NCBI GenBank assembly: GCA_020636225.1
Contig: JACJYI010000002.1
Span: 124,001 to 188,000, forward strand
Reading direction: 5' to 3'
DNA: 64,000 nucleotides
Source of the DNA: Lewinellaceae bacterium
GTDB taxonomy: Bacteria > Bacteroidota > Bacteroidia > Chitinophagales > Saprospiraceae
Shown: piece by piece, positions 1-9,396 of the stretch
How the letters are laid out: each line of letters opens with the position of its first letter
Position numbering within the stretch: position 1 is the first letter of the stretch
Translations under genes and position numbers: made by a program
Notes under the pieces: generated by a model
Databases searched by the model: none
Told to the model about the DNA's origin: nothing
What the model saw: the letters and a program-made list of their open reading frames with translations, nothing else

Positions 1-1
1 G

Positions 2-772
2 GCGAAGAAGAAACTGATCCAACTGCTCAATGAACAGAAACAGGTGATAATCCATCAAGCGGTGACCAAAGGGTTGGATCCCAATGTCTCCATGAAGGAC
101 TCAGGGGTGCCCTGGTTGGGGGAGGTGCCGGAGCATTGGGAGGTGAGGAGGACAAAGCGCCATGCAAATATCAAAACTGGTGGAAAGGATACGATTGATA
201 GAAAATTCAATGGGGAATTTCCTTTCTATGTTAGGTCCCAGAAAGTAGAACGAATTGATAGCTATTCATTTGATGGAGAAGCTGTTTTGACGGCAGGTGA
301 TGGTGTGGGAGTAGCAAGGGTATTCCACTATGCAAATGGCAAATTTGATTATCATCAGAGAGTATATAAGTTCAGTGATTTCAAGGAAGTGGTAGGAAAG
401 TTCTTCTATTACTACATTGGAGCAAATCTAAAGTTCGAAGCGTTAGCACTTTCTGCAAAGTCGACTGTGGATTCTATAAGGCTACCTATGCTTCAGAACT
501 TCCCTTTGGCTTTACCAACAATTCAGGAGCAGCTTGAGATTGTAGGATATATTGAAAACGCTTCTGTTAAAAGTGAAAAGAGTCTTGAATTGCTTAAAAA
601 GGAAATTAGCTTATTAGAGGAATACCGCACTCGCCTCATTGCCGATGTTGTCACGGGACAGATCGATGTACGGGAACTGGCTTCTCAACTCCCTGATGAA
701 CAGGAGGATGTGGAACCTTTCGAGCTGGATGACGTAGAAGAAGAGATCCTGGAAACCGAGCAAGACGAATAG
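2..772 (+). CDS. hsdS: Type I restriction-modification specificity subunit HsdS, 3' part only
   Basis: The reading frame is open from the left edge, so the gene starts before the window. What remains is the central conserved helix region (KKKLIQLLNEQKQ, then the HQAVTKGLDP and DSGVPWLGEVPEHW motifs typical of the HsdS half-repeat), the second target-recognition domain, and the C-terminal conserved coiled segment (EEYRTRLIADVVTGQIDVREL). HsdS chooses the DNA sequence that the HsdM/HsdR complex methylates or cuts. The first recognition domain and presumably hsdM lie to the left. The acidic tail after RELASQLPD is common in this subfamily. HsdR follows after 3 bases, so the two are one transcription unit. 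The recognition sequence cannot be predicted from the part seen. Confidence 0.93.
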   Translation, partial: AKKKLIQLLNEQKQVIIHQAVTKGLDPNVSMKDSGVPWLGEVPEHWEVRRTKRHANIKTGGKDTIDRKFNGEFPFYVRSQKVERIDSYSFDGEAVLTAGDGVGVARVFHYANGKFDYHQRVYKFSDFKEVVGKFFYYYIGANLKFEALALSAKSTVDSIRLPMLQNFPLALPTIQEQLEIVGYIENASVKSEKSLELLKKEISLLEEYRTRLIADVVTGQIDVRELASQLPDEQEDVEPFELDDVEEEILETEQDE

Positions 773-775
773 CCT

Positions 776-3748
776 ATGCCTACCGATCTCTCAGAATACG
801 GACTGGAATCCCTTATCGTCGGTCAAATGACCGGGCAACTACCCAATGGAGAGACACTTCCGGAGGATGGATCCCTACGCTGGATTCCGGGTGATCCTTA
901 CGATTACCATCGCACATGGTGCCTGGATATTGCCATGTTAACGGCTTTCCTACAGGAGACACAACCCCGAATTGCAGAAGCTTATCAAATCCATAGCGAC
1001 AATCCTACCCGAAGCAAACTCCTGTCCCGTATCCAGCGGGAGATCGAGACACGGGGAGTGATCGATGTGCTCCGCAAAGGGGTGAAGGAAGGGCCCAACG
1101 AGATCACCCTGTTCTATGGCACGCCTTCGGATCAGAATGAAAAAGCCCGGGAGCAGTTTCTCCAGAACCGGTTCTCTGTCACGCGTCAGCTCAAGTACAG
1201 CAACAATGAGCAGCAACGAGCCCTTGACATGGGCATCTTCATGAACGGGCTTCCCGTAGCAACCTTTGAACTGAAGAACAAGATCACCAAGCAGACGGTA
1301 GAAGATGCCGTGCGCCAGTACAAGAAGGACCGGGATCCCAGGGAGCCTTTGTTCCGATTCGGGCGATGTGTGGTTCACTTTGCACTGGATGACAGCGAGG
1401 TGAAGATGTGTACCCATCTCATGGGAGATGCTTCCTGGTTTCTGCCTTTCAACCGGGGGTACAACAATGGTGGGGGAAATCCGGTGAATCCCAAGGGGAT
1501 CAAAACGGAATACCTCTGGAGGGAAGTCCTGGAGCCCAGAAGCCTGACCAATATCCTTGAGAACTACGCCCAGATCCTGGAAGAGACGGATCCGGAGACA
1601 GGGAAGAAGAAATCCAAACAGATCTTTCCGAGGTACCACCAACTGAATGTGGTTCGGCATCTGCTGTCCGATGTTCGTACAAGAGGAGTAGGGCACCGGT
1701 ATCTCATCCAGCACAGTGCCGGGAGTGGGAAGTCGAATTCCATTGCCTGGCTGGCTCTTCAGTTGGTGGGGCTGCGGAAGGACCATCAGGAAATCTTCGA
1801 TTCCGTGATCGTCATTACCGATCGCCGGGTGCTGGACAAGCAGATCAAGAACACCATCAAGGGGTTTGCCCAGGTTGGAGCAACTGTGGGGCATGCGGAG
1901 CATTCATCCGATCTGAAAGGGTATATCCACCAGGGAAAGAAGATCATCATCACCACGGTCCAGAAGTTTCCGTTTGTGATGAATGAGATCGAACTTCTGG
2001 AGGGACGGAAGTATGCTATCATCATTGACGAAGCGCATAGTGGACAGGGAGGTAAGACCAGTGCGGCAATGAACAAGTCCCTTGCCGGGGATGCCGTTTC
2101 TGCCGAGGAGGATCCGGAGGATTTCATCAACAAGGCACTGGAGGAACGTATGTTGTCCCGGAGACTGTTGACCAATGCCAGCTACTTTGCCTTTACGGCA
2201 ACACCCAAGAATAAAACTCTGGAACTGTTCGGAGAAGCAATCCAGCAACCCGAGGGGAAAATCGGGTATATCCCCTTCCATCTCTACTCCATGAAGCAAG
2301 CCATCGACGAGGGCTATATCATGGATGTCCTGAGTCATTACACGCCTGTAGAGAGCTATTACCATCTCATGAAGATGGTGGAGGGAGATGACCCGGAGAT
2401 GGATCGCAAGCGGGCGATGAAGAAGCTGAGGAAGTATGTGGAACAACATGAAACCGCGATCCGGGCGAAAGCAGAGATCATGGTGGATCATTTCCACGAG
2501 CGAGTCATCGCTACCCGGAAGATCGGAGGGCAAGCACGTGCCATGGTGATCTGCGACAATATTCTCGCCACCATCAAGTACTTCCTGGCGATCCGTGCCT
2601 ATCTGGAGGAGATAAAGAGTCCTTATCAGGCGATTGTGGCATTTACCGGGGAAAAGGAAATGGACGGGGTGAAGCACACTGAAGCAAGCCTGAACGGATT
2701 TCCCAGTGAAGAGATCACCAAGCGCATCAAAAAGGACCCCTATCGCTTTCTTATCTGTGCCGACAAGTTCCAGACGGGATATGATGAGCCCCTGCTACAT
2801 ACCATGTATGTGGACAAGCATCTGAGTGGTGTCCAGGCTGTCCAGACGCTTTCCCGGTTGAATCGATCCCATCCCCAGAAGCGGGATGTGTTCATCCTCG
2901 ACTTCAAGAACAATGAGGAAACGATCCAGGCGGCGTTTGAAGCATACTATACCACCACCATTCTCAGTGAAGCCACGGATCCGAACAAACTCCATGACCT
3001 GAAGCTGGATCTGGATATCGCTGGAGTCTATACAGAGGAGGATGTCGATTTGTTCGTCGCCAGATTCCTCGCCGGGGAAACGGTGGATCAACTTCATCCC
3101 ATTCTGGATGCTTGTGTCCAGGTGTACCTTGCCGAATTGGATGAGGACGGGCAAGTGGATTTCAAGAGCAAGGCAAAGGCATTTGTGAGGACGTACGACT
3201 TCCTTTCCGCCATTCTGCCGTACACTCGGCAGGAATGGGAACGGTTATCCATTTTCCTCTATGCCCTCTTGCCAAAGCTTCCTGCCCCCATGGAAGAGGA
3301 TACCACCCGGGAATTGCTTCAGATGGTGGATATGGATAGTTATCGAGCGGAAAAGAAGGCAGAGAAGGCAATCGCGGTAAGCGATGAGGATGCCTACATC
3401 CCACCCATTGAAAGTGGAGGAGGTGCCCGTACAGTGGAGTCGGAATACGATCGATTGAGTAACATCATCAAAGCATTCAATGAGCAGTTTGGTTCCCTCT
3501 TCGAGGATCCGGACCGGGTAGCCCAGCGAATCGCTGAAGACATTGCCCCCAGGGTAGCGGAGGATCCCGCCTTCAAGAATGCCAAAGAGAATACACCGAA
3601 CATGGCTTCCCTTGAAATGGAGAATGCCTTGGGGCGAGTGATGCTCACTTTACTGAAGGATGACACCGAGGTGTACCGTCAGTTTGTTGAAAATGAATCG
3701 TTCAGGGGGTTCGTGAGGGATATGGTGAGGGCGTTGGTGAGGGCGTGA
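776..3748 (+). CDS. hsdR: Type I restriction endonuclease subunit HsdR
   Basis: Motor and nuclease subunit of a type I restriction complex: it translocates DNA with ATP and cuts far from the recognition site. The N-terminal nuclease domain shows D151 followed by E165-x-K167 (FELKN), the PD-(D/E)xK site. The helicase part has Walker A HSAGSGKS at 313-320, DEAH at 418-421, FAFTATP, and motif VI QTLSRLNR. A C-terminal helical region follows. 990 residues is a normal length. The ATG lies 3 bases after the hsdS stop. All key residues look intact, so the enzyme should be active if hsdM exists upstream. It lies on the accessory island that ends near 14.8 kb. Confidence 0.96.
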   Translation: MPTDLSEYGLESLIVGQMTGQLPNGETLPEDGSLRWIPGDPYDYHRTWCLDIAMLTAFLQETQPRIAEAYQIHSDNPTRSKLLSRIQREIETRGVIDVLRKGVKEGPNEITLFYGTPSDQNEKAREQFLQNRFSVTRQLKYSNNEQQRALDMGIFMNGLPVATFELKNKITKQTVEDAVRQYKKDRDPREPLFRFGRCVVHFALDDSEVKMCTHLMGDASWFLPFNRGYNNGGGNPVNPKGIKTEYLWREVLEPRSLTNILENYAQILEETDPETGKKKSKQIFPRYHQLNVVRHLLSDVRTRGVGHRYLIQHSAGSGKSNSIAWLALQLVGLRKDHQEIFDSVIVITDRRVLDKQIKNTIKGFAQVGATVGHAEHSSDLKGYIHQGKKIIITTVQKFPFVMNEIELLEGRKYAIIIDEAHSGQGGKTSAAMNKSLAGDAVSAEEDPEDFINKALEERMLSRRLLTNASYFAFTATPKNKTLELFGEAIQQPEGKIGYIPFHLYSMKQAIDEGYIMDVLSHYTPVESYYHLMKMVEGDDPEMDRKRAMKKLRKYVEQHETAIRAKAEIMVDHFHERVIATRKIGGQARAMVICDNILATIKYFLAIRAYLEEIKSPYQAIVAFTGEKEMDGVKHTEASLNGFPSEEITKRIKKDPYRFLICADKFQTGYDEPLLHTMYVDKHLSGVQAVQTLSRLNRSHPQKRDVFILDFKNNEETIQAAFEAYYTTTILSEATDPNKLHDLKLDLDIAGVYTEEDVDLFVARFLAGETVDQLHPILDACVQVYLAELDEDGQVDFKSKAKAFVRTYDFLSAILPYTRQEWERLSIFLYALLPKLPAPMEEDTTRELLQMVDMDSYRAEKKAEKAIAVSDEDAYIPPIESGGGARTVESEYDRLSNIIKAFNEQFGSLFEDPDRVAQRIAEDIAPRVAEDPAFKNAKENTPNMASLEMENALGRVMLTLLKDDTEVYRQFVENESFRGFVRDMVRALVRA

Positions 3749-3836
3749 GTGTGGCAATCTTGTCATTCAACGATAAAATTCTCTCAGGTGCATTGAAGGG
3801 AGGATATTCGTATCTTCCACCTATAGATTATTACCC

Positions 3837-6800
3837 ATGAAACATAGTTTATTTATTCTCACATTCGGGTGGCTGTTGTTCATCACTCAGGCGGTCATTG
3901 CTCAACCCCCGGCACCGTGTACAAACGGTACTCAGAATACGTGCAAGTGCAGTACCTCACCCATCCTGTGTACGATTGATGATTTGGATGGGTATACCTA
4001 TCAAATGACAACCTATTTGCATCCAACAGATGGTCCTTATGGTCCTTCACCTGGACCATCATATATGTGTCCAGGATCAGGTGGAACGACTTCGAATAAT
4101 CCAACATGGTTTCGGTTTCCAGCCTGGTGTGAAGATTTGGAATTGGAAGTTTGCTATACCAATTGTGTGGATGGACCTGCTTGCTTCGGCGGGAGTGAGT
4201 TCGGGATTCAGGCAGCTGTCTATTCCGAATGCTTTGGATGTGGTTATAACCCACCTTGTTTGGGGCCTAGTTGGGCTCAGAACGCATACAATCCACCGCC
4301 CTATACCTTTGCAGTCGGGTGTGACGTAGATCCAGCTGGATGCGTGGACGACGGTTGCCGGACGATTTCAATGTCAGGTTTGGAAATTGGTAAAATCTAT
4401 TATTTTTTAGTTGATGGATGCTGTGGTTCTGCATGTGAAGTTTCAATTGACGTTGTTGGGGTATGTGGTGATGCAGGAGTTGATCCGATTACTGAGATTA
4501 CTGGTCCTACCAATGTTTGCGTAGGAATTCCCATTACGTATGAGGTAGAACGACCGGATGGAGCGAATTGGGTGTGGTGGACTTTGGATGGTGTAGATGT
4601 TAAGAATGGCAAATTCAATTCAGCCAATGGTATGTGGACAACAACCTGGACGACTCCAGGTACATACGAGCTATGTGCAGAGCCATCCAATGAACCTTGT
4701 ATCCCTCAAGCTGAAGATCCTGGACCGACGTGTATTACCATTGTGGTGACAGATGGACTTTCTGTAAATATCACCGGTAACAATAGTTTTTGTCCCGGTC
4801 AATCGACGGTTCTGGATGCAGGTGCTGGTTATGCCGAATATGAATGGAGCACGGGTGAGACGTCCCAAACAATTACTGTGTCATCAGCAGGGACCTATTC
4901 TGTTACCGTGACCGATGGTTCTTCGTGTACTGGTACGGATGACTTTGTAGTCACCGAATGGAATGCCCCTGTGGCGACGGCTTCTTCAAATTCACCTGTC
5001 TGTGTTGGAGGGACCCTTCAATTGAATGGGGGAGGGGGCGTAATCTATAGTTGGAGTGGACCAAACGGATTCTCGTCAACTGATCAGAATCCATCCATCC
5101 CCAATGCCATGAATATCCATGCCGGGGCCTATAGTGTCACCGTGACAGATGGAAATGGGTGTACAGGAACAACGTCGACCAACGTGGTGGTCAATATCTC
5201 ACCCATTGGAACAGCTTCCAGTAATAGCCCGGTCTGTAGTGGACAAACTCTCAACCTGATGTCTAGTGGAGGGGTTTCCTATGTCTGGTCCGGTCCAAAC
5301 GGATTCAGTTCCAACCAACAGAATCCAAGTATTCCCAATGCCATGCCGATCCACTCGGGAACCTATTCCGTCACGGTGACCAATGCCAGTGGATGCATTC
5401 ATTCCGTCTCGACGAATGCTGTCGTCAATCCAACCCCAGTTCCATCGGCAGGAAGCAATACCCCGATTTGTGCGGGAAAGACCCTCAATCTATCCGCAAA
5501 TGGGGGAGGGACCTATCTATGGAATGGACCTAATGGATTCAATTCTACGGAACAAAATCCAGTAATACCCAATGCAGGCTTGAGTCAGGGTGGAGTTTAC
5601 TCAGTGACTGTTACAAGCCCCCAGGGATGCTCTGCACCAACGAATATTGTGGTGGATGTCTATGAGAATCCAGTTCCCAAGATCACCGGTTCTACCTCAT
5701 TTTGCGTTGGAGGGTACTCCATCTTGAGTGCAGGTTTCGGTTTCTCTTCCTATTTGTGGAATACAGGAGGAACAAAGGAGGATCTCTATGTGGATCTACC
5801 CGGCACCTACTCCGTGACCGTGACGGATGGGAATGGTTGTACCGGAGTGGATGAGGTGGAAGTCAAGGTGGGAACAAGTCTCAGCCCGGAGATAACAGGT
5901 GATACCTTGCTTTGCGATGGATCATCAGGTATCCTGAATGCAGGAAATGGGTTTGTATCCTACATTTGGAGCAATGGAACTACTACCAAGGAGATTGCCG
6001 TCAATAGTGCCGGCATCTATAGTGTCACGGTGTCAGATGCAACGGGTTGTACCGGTACAGATGACGTAGAAGTGACAACTGCATCTACACCCAAAGCACT
6101 TGCCTCCAGCAATAGCCCGGTATGTGAAGGACAGGCGATCCAGCTTACTGCCTCTGGAGGAAGCATATATTCCTGGACGGGGCCGTTGGGATTCCAATCC
6201 AACCAACAGAACCCCACCATCCAGAATGCCATGATAGGAATGGAAGGATCGTACCGTGTGATCGTTTCCAATGGAGGGGCATGCAAGGACACTGCCTGGG
6301 TGGAGGTACAACTGGGAGGAGGTGCTGGGTCGTTGAATGCCGAAGCACTTGAGCCGAATTGTCCGGGAGATACCTTGTTCCTCTATGCCTCTGGAGGTTC
6401 ATCCTACCTTTGGACAGGCCCCGACAGTTTCTCTTCCACCTTGCAGAATCCATTCATTCCGTTTGCCGGGCCTGAAAATTCGGGGATGTATATCGTTGCG
6501 GATACCTCCGTTCAGGGTTGTGTCTTGAATGATACGATCAATGTGTTCATTCCGGTGGGTCCCATTCCAGAGATCACGGGCAACCTCTTCATCTGTAATG
6601 GTGAGGAAGCGACACTGGATGCCGGTCCGGGGTTCAATGGCTACTATTGGAGCAACGGCAAGCGTGGGCGCGTCATGCACACCACCATCCCGGGGTTCTA
6701 TTGGGTACTGGTCACCGATGGAGGTTGTTGCATTGGTGTGGATTCCGCCGAAGTGGTGATCACCAACCAACTCAACCCTCAGATCAAGGGAGATACGGCA

Positions 6801-7667
6801 GTTTGTGTCGGTGAGTTCAGCATCCTGGATGCCGGGCCGGGATACGACACCTATTTGTGGAGTACCGGCGACACCCTCCGGGAGATTCTGGTGAGTATCG
6901 CAGGAGAGTACAGCGTCACCGTGACGAACATTGCCGGATGCGTAGGAGCGGATACGGTCCAGTTCAAGGTGTATGGATTTCCGCAGATCACATTCCAGTC
7001 GGATGCGGTCAGTTGCGTGGACAGTTGCGATGGGCGACTGGAGATCCTGCCGACTGAAGCCGGGTACAGCTATATCTGGAGTACCGGAGACACCACAAAA
7101 GTGGTGGAGAATCTCTGTTCAGGGGTCTATTTGGTTACCGTGACCAGTCCGGGAGGATGTTCGATTGTACAGGGGACCTTTGTTGCACCGGCATTGCAGT
7201 TGAATGTCAGTATCAATGAAGTGTCCAATACCCTGATCGCCCTCCCTAGCGGAGGTGCCCCTCCCTATACGTATTTATGGGATTCAGGGCAGACTTCGCA
7301 GTCTATTCCCTCATCTCCCGGGCTTCATTCCGTTACCGTAACGGATGCAAACGGGTGTGAGCAATCGGCGAGCATACTCATTACGTCCATCAATGATGTC
7401 GAGGATAGAGGCAAAGGAATCCTCCTGCTTCCAAATCCGGCAGATGGCTCCATTATGTTGAAACCCATTCCAGGACCCACCTTTGATGCGGATTTTCAGT
7501 ATGAGGTGGTCAATTCAGTGGGGGTAAAGGTGATTGGAGGGAGTGTCGCTAAAGGGGAGTCGCCAGTGATGCTCAATACATCCTACTGGTCACCAGGAAG
7601 TTACATCATGAAAGTGTTGTATCCAGGGGGAGGGAGTGAGGTAGTACCGTTTGTGGTGGTGCATTGA
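3837..7667 (+). CDS. Large secreted Ig-like/PKD repeat protein with T9SS type A sorting domain
   Basis: 1276 residues. A signal peptide ends near VIAQ. The first ~210 residues are cysteine-rich and of a kind seen in secreted proteins of Saprospiria (this is family memory, not a search). Then follow about ten to eleven repeats of ~75 residues in two alternating forms. One form carries SNSPVC-G, Y-W-GPNGF and QNP-IPNA; the other carries the core YLWSTGDT and GxYSVTVTD. The C-terminal ~80 residues beginning LLLPNPADGS are a type A sorting domain of the type IX secretion system, so the protein is probably exported and attached to the cell surface. A role in adhesion is inferred, not shown. It stands alone between hsdR and the Hip-like pair and may be cargo of the island. 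Confidence 0.85.
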   Translation: MKHSLFILTFGWLLFITQAVIAQPPAPCTNGTQNTCKCSTSPILCTIDDLDGYTYQMTTYLHPTDGPYGPSPGPSYMCPGSGGTTSNNPTWFRFPAWCEDLELEVCYTNCVDGPACFGGSEFGIQAAVYSECFGCGYNPPCLGPSWAQNAYNPPPYTFAVGCDVDPAGCVDDGCRTISMSGLEIGKIYYFLVDGCCGSACEVSIDVVGVCGDAGVDPITEITGPTNVCVGIPITYEVERPDGANWVWWTLDGVDVKNGKFNSANGMWTTTWTTPGTYELCAEPSNEPCIPQAEDPGPTCITIVVTDGLSVNITGNNSFCPGQSTVLDAGAGYAEYEWSTGETSQTITVSSAGTYSVTVTDGSSCTGTDDFVVTEWNAPVATASSNSPVCVGGTLQLNGGGGVIYSWSGPNGFSSTDQNPSIPNAMNIHAGAYSVTVTDGNGCTGTTSTNVVVNISPIGTASSNSPVCSGQTLNLMSSGGVSYVWSGPNGFSSNQQNPSIPNAMPIHSGTYSVTVTNASGCIHSVSTNAVVNPTPVPSAGSNTPICAGKTLNLSANGGGTYLWNGPNGFNSTEQNPVIPNAGLSQGGVYSVTVTSPQGCSAPTNIVVDVYENPVPKITGSTSFCVGGYSILSAGFGFSSYLWNTGGTKEDLYVDLPGTYSVTVTDGNGCTGVDEVEVKVGTSLSPEITGDTLLCDGSSGILNAGNGFVSYIWSNGTTTKEIAVNSAGIYSVTVSDATGCTGTDDVEVTTASTPKALASSNSPVCEGQAIQLTASGGSIYSWTGPLGFQSNQQNPTIQNAMIGMEGSYRVIVSNGGACKDTAWVEVQLGGGAGSLNAEALEPNCPGDTLFLYASGGSSYLWTGPDSFSSTLQNPFIPFAGPENSGMYIVADTSVQGCVLNDTINVFIPVGPIPEITGNLFICNGEEATLDAGPGFNGYYWSNGKRGRVMHTTIPGFYWVLVTDGGCCIGVDSAEVVITNQLNPQIKGDTAVCVGEFSILDAGPGYDTYLWSTGDTLREILVSIAGEYSVTVTNIAGCVGADTVQFKVYGFPQITFQSDAVSCVDSCDGRLEILPTEAGYSYIWSTGDTTKVVENLCSGVYLVTVTSPGGCSIVQGTFVAPALQLNVSINEVSNTLIALPSGGAPPYTYLWDSGQTSQSIPSSPGLHSVTVTDANGCEQSASILITSINDVEDRGKGILLLPNPADGSIMLKPIPGPTFDADFQYEVVNSVGVKVIGGSVAKGESPVMLNTSYWSPGSYIMKVLYPGGGSEVVPFVVVH

Positions 7668-7755
7668 CCAGAAAATCGCACTCAGTTGGTTATAATTTAG
7701 TGACAATCAGCCTTTTAAGCATTCAATCGGTTTCGCATACAAGCTTAAAAGAAAA

Positions 7756-8172
7756 TTACACTAACTCAACTTCTTCTTTCTTGATCAATGTATAGGGGTT
7801 AGCAATTGATACCTTGCCAAATCGACTTAGAAGTTGTGCTTCATTCTTAATGTCAATTCCTTCTTTATCAATTAGTTTTCGGACATGAGGCTGTCGTAGT
7901 CCTGGTATACGTACTAGAAAAAATGGCCAAAGCGTATCACTCTTATAGACTTTATTGAGGTCGTTGAATCCAACTATTGGGAAGTAGTTATTGGAAAGCG
8001 ACTTGAATTCATCGCTGTAATAAAATATCCATTGCCCATTCTTGCAGTTGAGCTCACCAACTTCTATATCCTTTAACTTAAGGCTAAAGGTCTGTTCTTC
8101 ATTCTTGGGCAATTCCAAGGCATCAGATTCATCTGCATTCTTGGCAAATAGCTTCCGTAAGATAGAAACCAT
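7756..8172 (-). CDS. HipA N-terminal-domain-like protein (HipS-like putative antitoxin)
   Basis: 138 residues. The stretch VGELNCKNGQWIFYYSDEF followed by PFFLVRIPGL and LLSRFGKVSIANP resembles the N-terminal subdomain of HipA kinases, with its conserved F-x-Y and F-x-x-x-x-P motifs, here as a separate protein. In the E. coli HipBST system the same subdomain is a separate protein (HipS) and acts as the antitoxin of kinase HipT. That precedent suggests an antitoxin role here; this is inference. The gene starts 13 bases after the kinase gene, in the reverse order to hipB-hipS-hipT. The region is AT-rich compared with its neighbours, consistent with recent acquisition. The first ~20 residues are not conserved in anything I recognise. 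Confidence 0.6.
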   Translation of the reverse strand: MVSILRKLFAKNADESDALELPKNEEQTFSLKLKDIEVGELNCKNGQWIFYYSDEFKSLSNNYFPIVGFNDLNKVYKSDTLWPFFLVRIPGLRQPHVRKLIDKEGIDIKNEAQLLSRFGKVSIANPYTLIKKEEVELV

Positions 8173-8185
8173 CTCTTGTATTGAT

Positions 8186-9283
8186 TTATAATAATTTACG
8201 AATAATACTAAAACGCATTTGTAGAGTCCACTTCACAAGGCTATTCCGTTCGGGAATGAAAAACCTACTGAACTCTGAGTTATACATATCTAAAACGTAT
8301 TGTTCAGATATTTCGTTCGTCAGACCTTGGATTGTTGATCTATAAGTTTCGTTGGTACTTACAAGATACTCCAAGAGTTCGAAATGGTTACAGGCCGTAT
8401 TCGATTCAAGGCTGATCCTTGGGGAAGCAGAATGGATGTATCTCATTCCCTTTGTATCTCTGTGGGACCATATGTTTGGAATCTCCTTATCAGGAGAATT
8501 CCAATATAGACCTCTGGCACTATCATAGATAGGGGAAAACCTAGGTGAAGGACCTGGTCGTGAAGATGTGCGGATCACACCCCAGTTATAGAAATGCCTG
8601 TCATTGTTACCTACAATAGCATCAAATGTTATCATTTTGACCAAATCAATGAGAATGGATTCGGATTCAGGTCCAAAAACTCCTTCAATCGCCTCATGCA
8701 CGAACTCGAATGTAAATAGCTCCCTTGCACTGTTCTTATCCTTGGCAATTACCTCAGCAAATTGTAGGTCTGCCAAATGCGCTCCGCAGAGTTCGGCTCC
8801 ATGGATCAATATTTCATTAGGTCGAAGGAAGTATTTACTTAAAAATCTAATTTGATTGTTGATTATCAACAATTTAACTTCGTTCATTCTTAGGCCAAGC
8901 ACCTGTCCTATTCTGTTCAAGAGATACTCAATTACAGTTTCATGGGGATACCATTTTTCTGCTGACTTTACAATAAATCTTTCCCAAGTCCGAGGATTTG
9001 ACCTTCTAACAGTTCCATCTTGAGTGTAGAAATAGGCATAGACAAAGTGTTTTGGGGCATCCCCATCTAATTCGAGTGGGCGAATGCAGTAATGGTCGTC
9101 TTTTAGGTGTGGAATGTATTTGGAATTTGAAATCCTTCCAGAATATCCTTTTGACATTACCGCCTCAAGCCTGTTCATTATTCCTGAATTTATGATAGTT
9201 TGATACAGATAATGCTGGTTTTCATGAATTTCTACAAAGATACTGATTAACTTTTGCTGTCGATGAGATTGCCTCTGCGGCAT
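8186..9283 (-). CDS. HipA/HipT-like serine-threonine kinase (putative toxin)
   Basis: 365 residues. The C-terminal kinase core of the HipA family is recognisable: ATP-binding lysine in RFIVKSAEKW, catalytic NNDRHFYNWG (N-x-DRH-x-x-N), and metal-binding IYDSARGLYW. The N-terminal subdomain that HipA normally carries is missing here and appears as the next gene. Kinases of this family phosphorylate aminoacyl-tRNA synthetases (HipA: GltX; HipT: TrpS) and stop growth; the target here is unknown. A later methionine (start at 9178, MNRLEAVMSKGYSG) is an alternative start because the first 35 residues look unlike kinase. No HTH gene of the HipB type lies next to it. It could instead be a CtkA-type kinase. 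Confidence 0.7.
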   Translation of the reverse strand: MPQRQSHRQQKLISIFVEIHENQHYLYQTIINSGIMNRLEAVMSKGYSGRISNSKYIPHLKDDHYCIRPLELDGDAPKHFVYAYFYTQDGTVRRSNPRTWERFIVKSAEKWYPHETVIEYLLNRIGQVLGLRMNEVKLLIINNQIRFLSKYFLRPNEILIHGAELCGAHLADLQFAEVIAKDKNSARELFTFEFVHEAIEGVFGPESESILIDLVKMITFDAIVGNNDRHFYNWGVIRTSSRPGPSPRFSPIYDSARGLYWNSPDKEIPNIWSHRDTKGMRYIHSASPRISLESNTACNHFELLEYLVSTNETYRSTIQGLTNEISEQYVLDMYNSEFSRFFIPERNSLVKWTLQMRFSIIRKLL

Positions 9284-9327
9284 GTCAACCTTAGACTACT
9301 AAATTGGCCTTTTGCTATACACTTATG

Positions 9328-9365
9328 AAGAGACTGCCCACGGATCACTCCATGAACAGTCTCTT
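9328..9365 (-). terminator. Hairpin after the DUF3871 gene
   Basis: Arms 9328-9336 and 9357-9365 are perfectly complementary (9 bp). On the minus-strand RNA the 20-base loop can pair further: CATGGA with TCCGTG around a GTGA tetraloop. It lies 32 bases beyond the stop of the DUF3871 gene and before the kinase start. No long U-run follows, so it may be a weak terminator or an RNA-stabilising hairpin. Confidence 0.5.
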
Positions 9366-9396
9366 TAAGGCGATTTGACAACCTTCTCTTTATCAA

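Noticed and set aside
4900..6300. A tandem DNA repeat or CRISPR-like array
   Set aside because: The similarity is between ~75-residue protein repeats with diverged codons. Repeat units are unequal and in frame, and there are no spacer-repeat units. No CRISPR array was seen anywhere in the window.
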